A DNA stretch of 64,000 bases from Luteimonas endophytica. GTDB taxonomy: Bacteria > Pseudomonadota > Gammaproteobacteria > Xanthomonadales > Xanthomonadaceae. The DNA lies in NCBI RefSeq assembly GCF_029887875.1, contig NZ_JARXRM010000045.1:326597-390596 (forward strand), given 5' to 3'. The notes beneath the pieces are model-generated. The model searched no databases. It was not told where the DNA came from and was given only the letters and a program-made list of their open reading frames with translations. Shown piece after piece: positions 37,442-46,049 of this stretch (position 1 is the stretch's first letter; each line of letters begins with the position of its first letter). The position numbers were made by a program, and so were the translations under genes.

Positions 37442-38364
37442 TCTGGTTCGAACTCCTTGGGAGCGTCGCGGCCGAGCAGGTAGCGCGCCGGATTGTTCTC
37501 GAGGCGGTCGCTGATCCGGCGCAGATCGCGGATCAGGGAGCGCAGTTCGCTCAGGGTCGGGCCGAGCTGGCCGAGGCCGTCGTTGGCGAAGTTGCTGATG
37601 GCGGCGCGGTTCTCGTTGAGGATCGCGTCGGCGCCGTCGGCGGCCGAGTCCAGCCGTGTCAGGGTGCGGTCGAGCTTGTCGATCAGCTGCGGCAGTTCCT
37701 GCACGAAGCCGCGATCGAAGTCCGTGATCGCGCTGTCGGCCGAGTCGAGGGTGCGCTCGAGGCGTTCGCTGGCGGCGCGCGCCGAGCGCAGCAGTCCGCT
37801 GATGTCCTCGCTGCCCTCGCCGAGCGCGCCGGTCACCGCTTCGATATGGGTCAGGGTGCGGTCGACCTTGGCGATGTTGTCTTCGCTGAGCAGCTTGTCG
37901 AGGCGCTCGACCAGGCGATTGGCGGTGTCGGCGATGTTCTGCAGGGCCGAAGGTTCGGTGAGGATGATCGGCACTTCCCGGTCGCTCTGGGTCGCCAGTC
38001 GCGGCGAGTCCGGGCTGCCGCCGGTGAGCTGGATGATCGGCGGCCCGGTCAGGCTGGTCATCGACATCCGCGCGCGGGTATCCACCTTGACCGGGGTGCG
38101 GGCATCGATGCGCAGCCGCGCCACCACCTGGCGCGGGTCGTCCGGCGACAGCTGCAGGCTCTCCACCGAGCCCACCGCGATGCCGTTGTACTGCACGCTG
38201 CTGCCTTCCGACAGGCCGGTCACCGGCTCGTTGAACACCACCGCGTATTCCTCCCAACTGCGATCGGAAGCGTACTTGGCGGCCCACAGCGCGAACAGCA
38301 GTCCGAATACCGCCACCGCGATGGTGAAGGCGCCGATCAGCACGTAGTTGGCTTTGGTTTCCAC
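37438..38364 (-). CDS. MCE-domain substrate-binding protein (MlaD-like)
   Basis: A 308-residue membrane-anchored periplasmic protein that forms MCE rings to shuttle lipid between membranes. An N-terminal helix (NYVLIGAFTIAVAVFGLLFA) anchors it. The MCE domain (residues about 40-120) contains VVFNEPVTGLSEGSSVQYNG, then IAVGSV and VDTRARMSMTSLTGPPIIQL. A long amphipathic helical C-terminus with regular Leu/Asp spacing (KVDRTLTHIEAVTGALGEGS onward) probably bridges the periplasm. Starts at a GTG (38364) 3 bp after the ATPase gene stop. Confidence 0.9.
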   Translation of the reverse strand: METKANYVLIGAFTIAVAVFGLLFALWAAKYASDRSWEEYAVVFNEPVTGLSEGSSVQYNGIAVGSVESLQLSPDDPRQVVARLRIDARTPVKVDTRARMSMTSLTGPPIIQLTGGSPDSPRLATQSDREVPIILTEPSALQNIADTANRLVERLDKLLSEDNIAKVDRTLTHIEAVTGALGEGSEDISGLLRSARAASERLERTLDSADSAITDFDRGFVQELPQLIDKLDRTLTRLDSAADGADAILNENRAAISNFANDGLGQLGPTLSELRSLIRDLRRISDRLENNPARYLLGRDAPKEFEPE

Positions 38365-38367
38365 GCT

Positions 38368-39186
38368 TCAGGCTTCCAGGGCAGTGCCGCGCGAAGGGTC
38401 GGTGTCGCGCGCGCGGCGCGCGGCGCGCGCGCGGGGACCGTGGAAGTACTCCTGTACCCACGGGTGGTCGAGCCGTTCGATCTCTTCCAGCGGCGCGGTC
38501 GCCAGCACCCTGCGGTCGGCGAGCACCGCGACCCGGTCGCAGATCGCGTACAGGGTATCCAGATCGTGGGTGATCAGGAACACGGTCAGGCCGAGCGCCT
38601 GCTGCAGGGTGCGGATCAGCTCGTCGAAGGCCGCCGCGCCGATCGGGTCGAGCCCGGCGGTGGGCTCGTCAAGGAACAGCAGCGGCGGGTCGAGCGCAAG
38701 CGCGCGCGCGACACCCGCGCGCTTGCGCATGCCCCCCGAGAGCTGCGAGGGCAGCTTGCCGAGGGTATCGGCGGGGAGCCCGGCGAGCTTGATCTTGAGC
38801 AGCGCCAGTTCGTAGCGCAGCGAGTCGGCGAGGTGCGGATAGTGCTCCTTGAGCGGCACCTCGACGTTCTCGCCGACGGTCAGCGAGGAGAACAGCGCCC
38901 CGTCCTGGAACAGCACCCCGGTGTTGCGCTCGATGTGCAGCCGGGCGGCCGGATCGTCGCTGCGGGCGTCCACCCCCAGTACCTCGATCTCGCCGGCGTC
39001 GGGCTTGCGCAGGCCCAGGATGGTGCGCATCAGCACCGACTTGCCGCTGCCCGAGCCGCCGACCACGCCGAGGATTTCCCCACGGCGCGCCTCCAGGTCC
39101 AGGCCCTCGTGCACGACCTGGGATCCGAAGCGGTTGTCCACGCCGCGGACGCGGACGGCGGGTTCTGGGGTCGCGGAATCAGCCAT
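38368..39186 (-). CDS. ABC transporter ATPase of MCE lipid system (MlaF-like)
   Basis: A 272-residue ATPase. Walker A GVVGGSGSGKSVLMRT, Q-loop VLFQDGALF, ABC signature LSGGMRKRAGVARALALDP, Walker B LLFLDEPTAGLDPIGA and the H-loop LITHD are all intact. The GLDP-IGA segment is typical of MlaF-type ATPases. Works with the permease encoded just upstream. The ATG at 39186 gives a short N-terminal lead before VRVRGVDNRFG. Confidence 0.93.
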   Translation of the reverse strand: MADSATPEPAVRVRGVDNRFGSQVVHEGLDLEARRGEILGVVGGSGSGKSVLMRTILGLRKPDAGEIEVLGVDARSDDPAARLHIERNTGVLFQDGALFSSLTVGENVEVPLKEHYPHLADSLRYELALLKIKLAGLPADTLGKLPSQLSGGMRKRAGVARALALDPPLLFLDEPTAGLDPIGAAAFDELIRTLQQALGLTVFLITHDLDTLYAICDRVAVLADRRVLATAPLEEIERLDHPWVQEYFHGPRARAARRARDTDPSRGTALEA

Positions 39187-39275
39187 GGCCGGGGCAGGAT
39201 AGCGCCGCGCGCGTGAGGAACCGGGGGGCGGGACCGGTCCGGTCCCGGTAGGCCTGGCCGTTGATGCCCATCCGC

Positions 39276-40391
39276 TCACCATCCCATGTGCATGAACCAG
39301 ATCGCCGCCGCCGCGTCGATCACGATCACCAGCGAGATCGCCTGCACCACGCTCGAGGTGGTGCGCTCGCCCACCGATTGCGCGGTGCCCTGCACCTGCA
39401 GGCCCTCCAGGCAGCCGATCAGGCCGATCAGCAGCGCGAACAGCGGCGCCTTGGACAGGCCGACCAGCATGTGCCGGAGCTGGAAGGTGTCCTGCATCCG
39501 CGCCAGGTAGGCCTGGGGCGGGATCTCCAGGCTGAAGGCGCCCACCGAGAGGCCGCCGGCCAGGCCGGCGATCATCGCCAGGAAGGTCAGCAGCGGCAGC
39601 ATCACCAGCAGCGCGATGATCCGCGGCAGCACCAGCAGGTCCACCGGATCGAGCCCGAGGGTGCGGATCGCGTCCACCTCCTCGCGGCTGACCATGGCGC
39701 CGATCTGCGCGGTGAACGCACTGGCGGTGCGGCCGGCCAGGATGATCGCGGTCAGCAGCACCGCGAACTCGCGCAGGAAGGCGACGCTGACCAGCTCCAC
39801 CACGAAGATCTCCGCGCCGAAGTCGGCGAGGATGGTGGCGCCGAGGAACGCGATCACCGCGCCGACCAGGTAGGAGAGCAGCATCACCAGCGGCACCGCG
39901 TCCAGGCCCACCTGCTCCATGTGGTGCACGGTGGAGGTCAGCCGGAAGCGCGACGGCTCCTTGAGCAGCCGCCCCAGCTTGGCCAGGTTCTCGCCGAGGA
40001 AGCTCACCAGGGCGATCGTCTCGCGCCAGTTGTCCTGGACCGCGAAGCCCAGCCGCGCCAGCGCCGCCGCGAACCCGTATTCGCGCTTGTGCGTGGGACG
40101 ATCGTCGGCGACGTCGCCGATCGCCTCCACCAGGGTGCGATGGTCGTCGTGGAAGCCGAACTCCTCGAACGCAAGCCCGCGCCTGCGCGCGAAGCGCAGC
40201 AGCTGCAGCACGCCCAGCGAGTCGATGCGCTCCACCGAGCCGGCGTCGACCTCGCGCGCGTCCTCCGGGGCGGCGCGCAGGCAGGCGCCGACCTCGTCGG
40301 CGAAGCCCAGCGTCCACTGCCCGACCAGGCGCAGCCGCGAGCCGTCTTCGGCGTCGATCTCGATGTTCGGCGGGTTGGCCGGCGCGGTCAT
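39276..40391 (-). CDS. MlaE-family permease with N-terminal STAS domain
   Basis: A 371-residue inner-membrane permease. Residues about 8-100 form a STAS-like domain (the role played by a separate MlaB in E. coli): VGQWTLGFADEVG, VDAGSVERIDSLGVLQLLRF. The MlaE part follows with STVHHMEQVGLDAVPLVMLL, FAVLLTAIILAGRTASAFTA, QIGAMVSREEVDAIRTLGLD and the C-terminal SVVQAISLVIVIDAAAAIWF. First gene of the permease-ATPase-MCE-lipoprotein operon. No MlaC or MlaA gene is nearby, so this is the PqiC-type variant. The ATG at 40391 overlaps no plus-strand gene; the divergent ThrE-family gene starts at 40529. Confidence 0.92.
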   Translation of the reverse strand: MTAPANPPNIEIDAEDGSRLRLVGQWTLGFADEVGACLRAAPEDAREVDAGSVERIDSLGVLQLLRFARRRGLAFEEFGFHDDHRTLVEAIGDVADDRPTHKREYGFAAALARLGFAVQDNWRETIALVSFLGENLAKLGRLLKEPSRFRLTSTVHHMEQVGLDAVPLVMLLSYLVGAVIAFLGATILADFGAEIFVVELVSVAFLREFAVLLTAIILAGRTASAFTAQIGAMVSREEVDAIRTLGLDPVDLLVLPRIIALLVMLPLLTFLAMIAGLAGGLSVGAFSLEIPPQAYLARMQDTFQLRHMLVGLSKAPLFALLIGLIGCLEGLQVQGTAQSVGERTTSSVVQAISLVIVIDAAAAIWFMHMGW

Positions 40392-40528
40392 GCGGGGCGG
40401 AGATTCCTGGCGCGTTGCGGGTGCCGGCGGCGGGTGCCGGCCCTGGCATAGAGTACGCAATCGCGAAGACGGACGGTGAAGGCCCCGGCGAGCTGTCGGA
40501 GCCGCTGTTCGCGTGCGATCCTTTGGCG

Positions 40529-41779
40529 ATGACCCGCCTCTCGCCCCGTGCCTACGCCTACGCGGCCCGCATCGCCTTCGTGGTCGAGCTGGCCGAGCAC
40601 CTGCACGCGTATGGCACCACCGCCCAAAGGCTGGAGGCCACGGTGATCGCGGTGGCGCAGCAGCTCGATCTGGATTGCGAGCCGTGGGTGAATCCGACCG
40701 GCATGGTGCTGTCGTTCAGCGACCCGCAGCGCCCGCCGGGCGACAGCGACACTACCCGGGTGATCCGGCTGGCGCCGGGCGAAGTGGACCTCTACAGCCT
40801 GTGCGAGGCCGACCGCATCGCCGAGCAGGTGGTGGCCGGCACCCTCGACCTGGCCGAGGGCCACGCGGCGCTGCGCGCACTGGATCTGCGCCGGCCCGAC
40901 TGGCGCGGCAAGACCGTGCAAGTGGCTGCGTTCGCGATGATCTCCGCCGGGGTGGCCGGGCTGTGGCGCCTGCCCTGGCTCGACATCGCCACCGCCGCGA
41001 CGATCGGCCTGCTGCTCGGCCTGCTCGACCTGGCGACCCGCGACGGCCAGCGGCTCAAGGAGGCCGGCGATGCGATCGCGGGCATGATCGCCGGCTTGGT
41101 GGCGATCGCGGTGGCCGGATTCGTGGGGGCGCTCAACCTCAATACCGTGGTGATCGCCTCGCTGATCGTGATGCTGCCCGGCATGGCGTTGACCAACGCG
41201 GTCAACGAGCTGACCAGCCAGCACCTCGTGTCCGGCACCACGCGATTCGCGGGTGCGGTGACCACCGTGCTCAAGCTGACCGTGGGTACGATGATCGCGC
41301 TGACCGTCGCGCAGCTGCTGGGCATCGATCCGCAGGTGCGCGCCTATCGCCCGCAGCCGGACTGGGTGGAGTGGGCCGCGCTGGCCATGGCCGCGCTGTC
41401 GTTCGCGATCCTGTTCCGCGCCGGCCGCCGGGACTACCCGCTGGTGATGCTCGCGGCGGTCGGCGGCTACCTGATCTCGCGCTACGCGGGGGCGGTCTGG
41501 GGATCGTCGATCGGTCTGTTCCTGTCGGGGCTGGTATTGACCGCGGCCGGCAACGGCTACGCGCGCTGGGCCAACCGCCCCGGTGCGGTGATCCGGGTGC
41601 CGGGGATCATCATGCTGGTGCCCGGCAGCGCCAGCCTGCGCGGCCTGATGACGCTGATGCAGCAGCAGGATGTGGCCGCGGGCCAGCAGGCGATGCTGGC
41701 GGTGCTCAACATCATCCTGGCCCTGGTCGCCGGCCTGCTGTTCGGCAACCTGCTGCTGCCGGCGCGCAAGAACCTCTGA
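40529..41779 (+). CDS. ThrE-family threonine/serine exporter
   Basis: A 416-residue membrane protein. The cytoplasmic N-terminal domain (residues 1-130; AEHLHAYGTTAQRLEATVIA, GEVDLYSLCEADRIAEQVVA) precedes about ten transmembrane helices covering both ThrE subdomains (VQVAAFAMISAGVAGLWRLP, TVVIASLIVMLPGMALTNAV, GAVWGSSIGLFLSGLVLTAA, IRVPGIIMLVPGSASLRGLM). ThrE exports threonine and serine in Corynebacterium; in gammaproteobacteria homologues the substrate is often unproven. The start at 40529 is the ATG nearest the conserved region. Confidence 0.87.
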   Translation: MTRLSPRAYAYAARIAFVVELAEHLHAYGTTAQRLEATVIAVAQQLDLDCEPWVNPTGMVLSFSDPQRPPGDSDTTRVIRLAPGEVDLYSLCEADRIAEQVVAGTLDLAEGHAALRALDLRRPDWRGKTVQVAAFAMISAGVAGLWRLPWLDIATAATIGLLLGLLDLATRDGQRLKEAGDAIAGMIAGLVAIAVAGFVGALNLNTVVIASLIVMLPGMALTNAVNELTSQHLVSGTTRFAGAVTTVLKLTVGTMIALTVAQLLGIDPQVRAYRPQPDWVEWAALAMAALSFAILFRAGRRDYPLVMLAAVGGYLISRYAGAVWGSSIGLFLSGLVLTAAGNGYARWANRPGAVIRVPGIIMLVPGSASLRGLMTLMQQQDVAAGQQAMLAVLNIILALVAGLLFGNLLLPARKNL

Positions 41780-41804
41780 TCGCGGCTGCGTCCGGGCGGG
41801 CATG

Positions 41805-41828
41805 AAAAACGCCGGCAGCGCCGGCGTT
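41805..41828. terminator. Intrinsic terminator between convergent genes
   Basis: ACGCCGGC and GCCGGCGT with an AGC loop. On the minus strand it is followed by TTTTT, which terminates the H-NS-like gene; in the plus direction only TT follows. Confidence 0.75.
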
Positions 41829-41852
41829 CTCCAACCAGCCGTGGCGCCGGGG

Positions 41853-42221
41853 TCATTTCTTGATCAGGAAATCCTCGACCTTCTTGCCCTTCTTGACCTG
41901 CGCGGCCAGCCAGCGCGGCTGCTTGCCGCGGCCGGTCCAGGTCTCGGCCTTGTTGGCCGGATTGCGGTACTTCGGTGCGACCTTGCCGAGCTTGCGGCCC
42001 TTGGCGGCCTTCTTCGCGGGCGCGCGGGCCCCGGTGGTCGCTGCGCCGCGCCCGCCGAACAGCTCGGCGACGGTATAGCCCTCGGCCTGCGCCAGGGCCT
42101 CGAGTTTCCGGCGCACGGTGGCGACGGGCTTGCGCTTCTTCAGCGTGGTCTTGCGCTGCTTCGCCTGGTTGATCAGCGAGTCGAGTTCTCTGGCCGACAG
42201 GCCCTGCAGATCGATTGCCAT
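41853..42221 (-). CDS. H-NS family nucleoid-associated protein
   Basis: A 122-residue, lysine-rich DNA-binding protein. N-terminal oligomerisation helices (MAIDLQGLSARELDSLINQA; KLEALAQAEGYTVAELF), an alanine/lysine linker (about 62-75), and the C-terminal H-NS DNA-binding motif YRNPANKAETWTGRGKQPRW. H-NS proteins bind AT-rich DNA in the minor groove and silence foreign genes. The ATG at 42221 has GGAG about 7 nt upstream. The sequence before it (about 42280-42330) is noticeably AT-rich for this genome, fitting self-regulation. Confidence 0.93.
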   Translation of the reverse strand: MAIDLQGLSARELDSLINQAKQRKTTLKKRKPVATVRRKLEALAQAEGYTVAELFGGRGAATTGARAPAKKAAKGRKLGKVAPKYRNPANKAETWTGRGKQPRWLAAQVKKGKKVEDFLIKK

Positions 42222-42361
42222 CAATTACTCCGAATCATGGAAAGGGGATACAGCCATTCCCTGGCCATCGCCGGATGGTAATCGAGAAACTAAATGGTTG
42301 ACAAATCGACAGATAATCGAACGCCGAGCATCCGCGCGGCGCAATCGGGTGTCCGCCGTGC

Positions 42362-44062
42362 TCAGCGCCCGGCCCCGAGCAGCGCGAACAGCGCGCTGCG
42401 GTCGAGATTCTCCGCGGCCGCGGCGCTGCGCGCGCGATATTCGAAGGTGCCGGTGGACAGGCCGCGCTCGGATACCACCACCCGGTGCGGTATGCCGATC
42501 AGCTCCATGTCCGCGAACATCGGTCCCGGGCGCAGTCCGCGGTCGTCCAGCACGGTCTCGACGCCGGCGGCCTGCAGTTCCCGGTACAGCGCTTCGGCGG
42601 CCTCCACCACCGCCGGATTCTGTTTCGGGTTGATCACGCACACGGCGACCCGCCATGGCGCCATCGGCTCGGGCCAGACGATCCCCGCGTCGTCGTGGTT
42701 CTGCTCGATCGCCGCCGCCACCACCCGCGAAACGCCGATGCCGTAGCAGCCCATCGCCGGCACCGCCTCGCGGCCGTTCTCGTCCAGCACCGTGCAGCGC
42801 ATCGCCTCGGCGTAGCGGCGGCCGAGCTGGAACACGTGGCCCACCTCGATGCCGCGCACGATGCGCAGCTCTCCGCCGTCCTCGGCGCGGTCGCCCTCGA
42901 CCACGTTGCGGATGTCGGCGATGGCGTCGGGCTCGGGCAGGTCGCGGCTCCAGTTGACCCCCGTCAGGTGCTCGCCGGGGCGGTTGGCGCCGACGACGAA
43001 GTCGGCCATTGCCGCGACCTCGCGGTCGGCGATCACCCGTACCGGCGCGCGCGTGCCGACCGGGCCCAGGAAACCCGGCTCGCAGCCGAGATTCGTCGCG
43101 ATCTCGGCCTCGCTCGCAAGCCTGTAGTCGGCCATGCCTTCCACCTTGGCGAGCTTGATTTCGTTGACCTCGTGGTCGCCGCGCACCAGCGCCAGCACGA
43201 AGCCGTCGCCGCTCATCGCGGCGATGGACTTCACCGTGCGCGCCAGCGGCACGCCGAGCAGGGCGGCGACCTCCGCGCAGGTCTTCTGCGTGGGGGTCGC
43301 GACGCTGCGCATCGCCTCGGCGGGGGCCGGGCGCGGCCCGGGCTCCGCGGCGCGCGCGGCCTCGACGTTGGCCGCGTAGTCCGAGCCGGTGGAGAAGGCG
43401 ATGGCGTCCTCTCCGGAATCGGCGAGCACGTGGAACTCCTGGGATGCGTCGCCGCCGATCGCGCCCGAATCGGCCTGCACCGCGCGGAACCGCAGGCCCA
43501 GGCGGGTGAAGATGCGGCTGTAGGTCGCATGCATGTTGCGGTACTCGGCGTCGAGGCCGGCGTCGTCGAGGTGGAACGAGTACGCGTCCTTCATCAGGAA
43601 CTCGCGCGCGCGCATCACCCCGAAGCGCGGCCGGATCTCGTCGCGGAACTTGGTCTGGATCTGGTAGAAGGTCACCGGCAGTTGCCTGTAGCTGGCCAGC
43701 TCGTGGCGGGCGAGGTCGGTCATGACCTCCTCGTGGGTCGGCCCGACGCAGTACCAGGATTCCTTGCGATCCTGCAGCTTGAGCAGCTGGCCTCCGAACT
43801 TCTCCCAGCGCCCGGTCTCCTCCCACAGTTCGCGCGGCTGCACCGACGGCATCAGCAGCTCGATGGCGCCGGCGGCGTCCATCTCCTCGCGCACGATCGC
43901 CTCGACCTTGCGCAGCACGCGCAGGCCCAGCGGCGACCAGGTGTAGATGCCGGCGGCCAGCTTGCGGACCAGGCCCGCCCGCAGCATCAGCCGGTGGCTG
44001 GCGATCTCGGCGTCGGCCGGGGTTTCCTTGGTGGTGCGGAGATGGAATTGCGACAGGCGCAT
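42362..44062 (-). CDS. proS: Prolyl-tRNA synthetase
   Basis: Charges tRNA-Pro. At 566 residues it is the bacterial long form with an editing insertion. It contains the class II motif 1 region ([20 protein letters not shown]), motif 2 ([20 protein letters not shown]), the INS editing domain (about residues 225-400, [20 protein letters not shown]), motif 3 ([20 protein letters not shown]) and the anticodon-binding C-terminus ([10 protein letters not shown]). Translation starts at the ATG 44062. 150 bp upstream lies the small DUF4124 gene. Confidence 0.97.
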   Translation of the reverse strand: MRLSQFHLRTTKETPADAEIASHRLMLRAGLVRKLAAGIYTWSPLGLRVLRKVEAIVREEMDAAGAIELLMPSVQPRELWEETGRWEKFGGQLLKLQDRKESWYCVGPTHEEVMTDLARHELASYRQLPVTFYQIQTKFRDEIRPRFGVMRAREFLMKDAYSFHLDDAGLDAEYRNMHATYSRIFTRLGLRFRAVQADSGAIGGDASQEFHVLADSGEDAIAFSTGSDYAANVEAARAAEPGPRPAPAEAMRSVATPTQKTCAEVAALLGVPLARTVKSIAAMSGDGFVLALVRGDHEVNEIKLAKVEGMADYRLASEAEIATNLGCEPGFLGPVGTRAPVRVIADREVAAMADFVVGANRPGEHLTGVNWSRDLPEPDAIADIRNVVEGDRAEDGGELRIVRGIEVGHVFQLGRRYAEAMRCTVLDENGREAVPAMGCYGIGVSRVVAAAIEQNHDDAGIVWPEPMAPWRVAVCVINPKQNPAVVEAAEALYRELQAAGVETVLDDRGLRPGPMFADMELIGIPHRVVVSERGLSTGTFEYRARSAAAAENLDRSALFALLGAGR

Positions 44063-44212
44063 CGGGGTGTTTCACGGGCGGAGGATCGGCGATTCTGCCA
44101 GTGTTTCGGCCGTGCTGCCGCCCGGAAAGGTCGCGGGCCATTCCACCAGAGGCGCGCCGCCGGACCCGGCCGGTGCGGCCGGACCGGCCCGATCGCCGGC
44201 GAGCGGCGCGGG

Positions 44213-44488
44213 CTAGCGGCGGCTACCGTCGATTTCGATGCCCTCGCGCGGAGACAGATCGACCTTTTCGTAGGCGCGCCCGTCGGGCGGACGTTCGGTG
44301 ACCTGCAGGTTGCCGGCCTCGTCGCGCCAGCGGTACAGCACCGGTCGCGCCTCCTCGGCATTGGCGGCGGCGGCCGCCTCGGCACGCGCCTGGCGCGCCT
44401 CCACCACCTCCGGTGGGTCGCGCGACAACCACCAGGCCAGCGCGCACCCGGCGGCCAGGCCCAGCCCCACGGCCCAGACCGGGCGCAT
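44213..44488 (-). CDS. Small DUF4124-like membrane-anchored protein
   Basis: A 91-residue protein with an N-terminal hydrophobic helix (VGLGLAAGCALAWWL) acting as anchor or uncleaved signal. The C-terminal RPVLYRWRDEAGNLQVTERP segment matches the DUF4124 pattern (YRW.D..G...) also present in the gene upstream. Function unknown. Starts 3 bp after the preceding DUF4124 gene, so the two are co-translated and probably paralogous. Confidence 0.78.
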   Translation of the reverse strand: MRPVWAVGLGLAAGCALAWWLSRDPPEVVEARQARAEAAAAANAEEARPVLYRWRDEAGNLQVTERPPDGRAYEKVDLSPREGIEIDGSRR

Positions 44489-44491
44489 GGA

Positions 44492-44875
44492 TCAGTCCGC
44501 GGAAGCGTCGTCGGCGCAGTAGGCCCGCACCGCCGCCTGGGCCAGTTCCATCTGGTTGGCGCGCTCGTCCTCGTTCAGCTCGCTGCCGTCTTCCTGCGCG
44601 ACCGGGCCGTCGCCCTGCAGCAGGGCGATGTTGCTGCGCGCCGTGGTGCACTGCGGGTTCTCGGCGGCCGGTGCCGCCGCGGCGGTGGGGTCGGTGCCGG
44701 CGCTGGCGCCGGAACTGGTGATCCGCCGCTGCTGGTAGCTGCCGCTGGGCGGCGGCGCCTCGGAGTAGTGGGTCACGCCGCTGGCGTCCTTCCACTGGTA
44801 GACCTCCTGTGCGCCGGCGACGGAGGCGGTGCTGGCGGCCAGGGCCAGGGCCGTGCCGAGGATCAGATGGCGCAT
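44492..44875 (-). CDS. DUF4124 family exported protein
   Basis: A 127-residue protein with a Sec signal peptide (MRHLILGTALALAASTASVA, then GAQ). The mature N-terminus EVYQWKDASGVTHYSEAPPP is the DUF4124 signature. The rest is low-complexity, with two cysteines (NPQCTTAR, AYCADD) that may pair. Function unknown. The ATG at 44875 has AGGAG close upstream; the earlier in-frame ATG at 44932 is rejected. It is divergent from pssA with 125 bp between starts. Confidence 0.83.
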   Translation of the reverse strand: MRHLILGTALALAASTASVAGAQEVYQWKDASGVTHYSEAPPPSGSYQQRRITSSGASAGTDPTAAAAPAAENPQCTTARSNIALLQGDGPVAQEDGSELNEDERANQMELAQAAVRAYCADDASAD

Positions 44876-45000
44876 GGAGAACTCCTGCAGGGGGATCGCG
44901 GCGATTGCAGCACCCCGGGGGCCGCGGCGCAAGTCGCGGCAGTCCGGGCCATGACCGCGGTCCGGCTTTCGCGCCGCGCCGGGGCCGGTAAACTCGGTGC

Positions 45001-45786
45001 ATGGACCAGCCCCCCCTCCCGCCGGGACCGAGCCGCGGCCGCGGCATCTACCTGTTGCCGAACCTGTTCACCACCGGCGGCCTGTTCGCAGGCTTCTTCG
45101 CGATCATCGCCGCTTCCCAGGGCCGGTTCGGCGCGGCCTGTGTCGCCATCTTCGTCGCCGCGGTGCTCGACGGCATCGACGGGCGGGTGGCGCGGCTGAC
45201 CAATACCCAGAGCGAGTTCGGGGTGCAGTACGACTCGCTGGCCGACCTGATCAGCTTCGGCATGGCGCCGGCGCTGGTGATGTACCACTGGGCGCTGATG
45301 TCGCTCAAGCTCGACGGGGTGACCATCGGCCGCATCGGCTGGCTGGCGGCGTTCCTCTACGCGGCCTGCGCGGCGCTGCGGCTGGCGCGTTTCAACAGCC
45401 AGGTGAGCAAGGTGGACAAGCGCTGGTTCGTCGGCTTGGCCAGCCCGGCGGCGGCGGGATTGATGGCGAGTTTCGTTTGGACCAGCCACGACCTCGGCTG
45501 GGACGGCGGGGAGCTGCGCTACGCCGCGCTGGCGGTGACCGTGGTGGCGGCGCTGCTGATGGTCAGCCAGCTTCGCTACAGCAGCTTCAAGGGCGGCGGC
45601 AGCGGACCGCGCTCCGACCGGGTGCCGTTCTTCTTCCTGTTGATCGCGCTGGCGGTGCTGATCGCGCTGTGGATCGATCCGCCCAAGACCCTGCTGGCGG
45701 CGGCGAGCCTGTATGCGCTGTCCGGGCCGGCGCAATGGCTGTGGCGCCGCCGCCCCGGCGCGGGCCCGGGCGCGGGTGTGCCATGA
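45001..45786 (+). CDS. pssA: CDP-diacylglycerol-serine O-phosphatidyltransferase
   Basis: Makes phosphatidylserine, the precursor of phosphatidylethanolamine, at the inner membrane. A 261-residue, subclass II (membrane) enzyme with about seven helices. The CDP-alcohol phosphotransferase motif is visible as LDGIDGRVARLTNTQSEFGV, then QYDSLADLISFGMAPA (D-G-x2-A-R ... G-x3-D-x3-D arrangement). First gene of an overlapping trio with the HolD-like gene and rimI (ATGA overlap at 45783). Confidence 0.94.
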   Translation: MDQPPLPPGPSRGRGIYLLPNLFTTGGLFAGFFAIIAASQGRFGAACVAIFVAAVLDGIDGRVARLTNTQSEFGVQYDSLADLISFGMAPALVMYHWALMSLKLDGVTIGRIGWLAAFLYAACAALRLARFNSQVSKVDKRWFVGLASPAAAGLMASFVWTSHDLGWDGGELRYAALAVTVVAALLMVSQLRYSSFKGGGSGPRSDRVPFFFLLIALAVLIALWIDPPKTLLAAASLYALSGPAQWLWRRRPGAGPGAGVP

Positions 45787-46049
45787 GCGAACCCGTCTGG
45801 GACGAGGTGCAGCGCGAAACGCTGGAAGCGCTCGGCTTCACGCTGTGGCAGCGGGCCGCTCCGGCCGAGGCGCTGCCGGACGATCCGCTGCTCGATGCGT
45901 TGCTGCGCGCGGCCGGCAGCCGCCGCGATCACCCGGACGCCGCGGCGCTCTGTCGCGGCTGGGGGCCGCTTTCGCGCCTGCGCGATCCCGCCGCCAAGCG
46001 CGCGTTGTGGCCCCGCCTGCGCGCGCTGCGTCGCCGGACGCGGCCGTGA
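45783..46049 (+). CDS. Small protein resembling a truncated DNA polymerase III psi subunit (HolD)
   Basis: An 88-residue soluble protein with no signal. Three blocks match what I recall of E. coli HolD in the same order: RETLEALGFTLWQRAAP (E. coli QLQQLGITQWSLRRP), DPLLDALLRAAG (DPLVSDVLRALT) and PLSRLRDPAAKRALW (ALTDLRANPTARAALW). The middle beta-strand region of the 137-residue E. coli protein is missing. In E. coli holD also lies directly before rimI, as here, and the partner chi (holC) is in this window. The ATG overlaps the pssA stop, and its own stop overlaps the rimI start (GTGA). Psi links the clamp loader to chi and SSB. The assignment rests on short motifs and synteny, so it remains a hypothesis. 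Confidence 0.6.
   Translation: MSEPVWDEVQRETLEALGFTLWQRAAPAEALPDDPLLDALLRAAGSRRDHPDAAALCRGWGPLSRLRDPAAKRALWPRLRALRRRTRP

Noticed and set aside
42298..42320. TTGACA on plus as a promoter
   Set aside because: No -10 element at a workable distance and no plus-strand gene downstream; the genes here are on minus.
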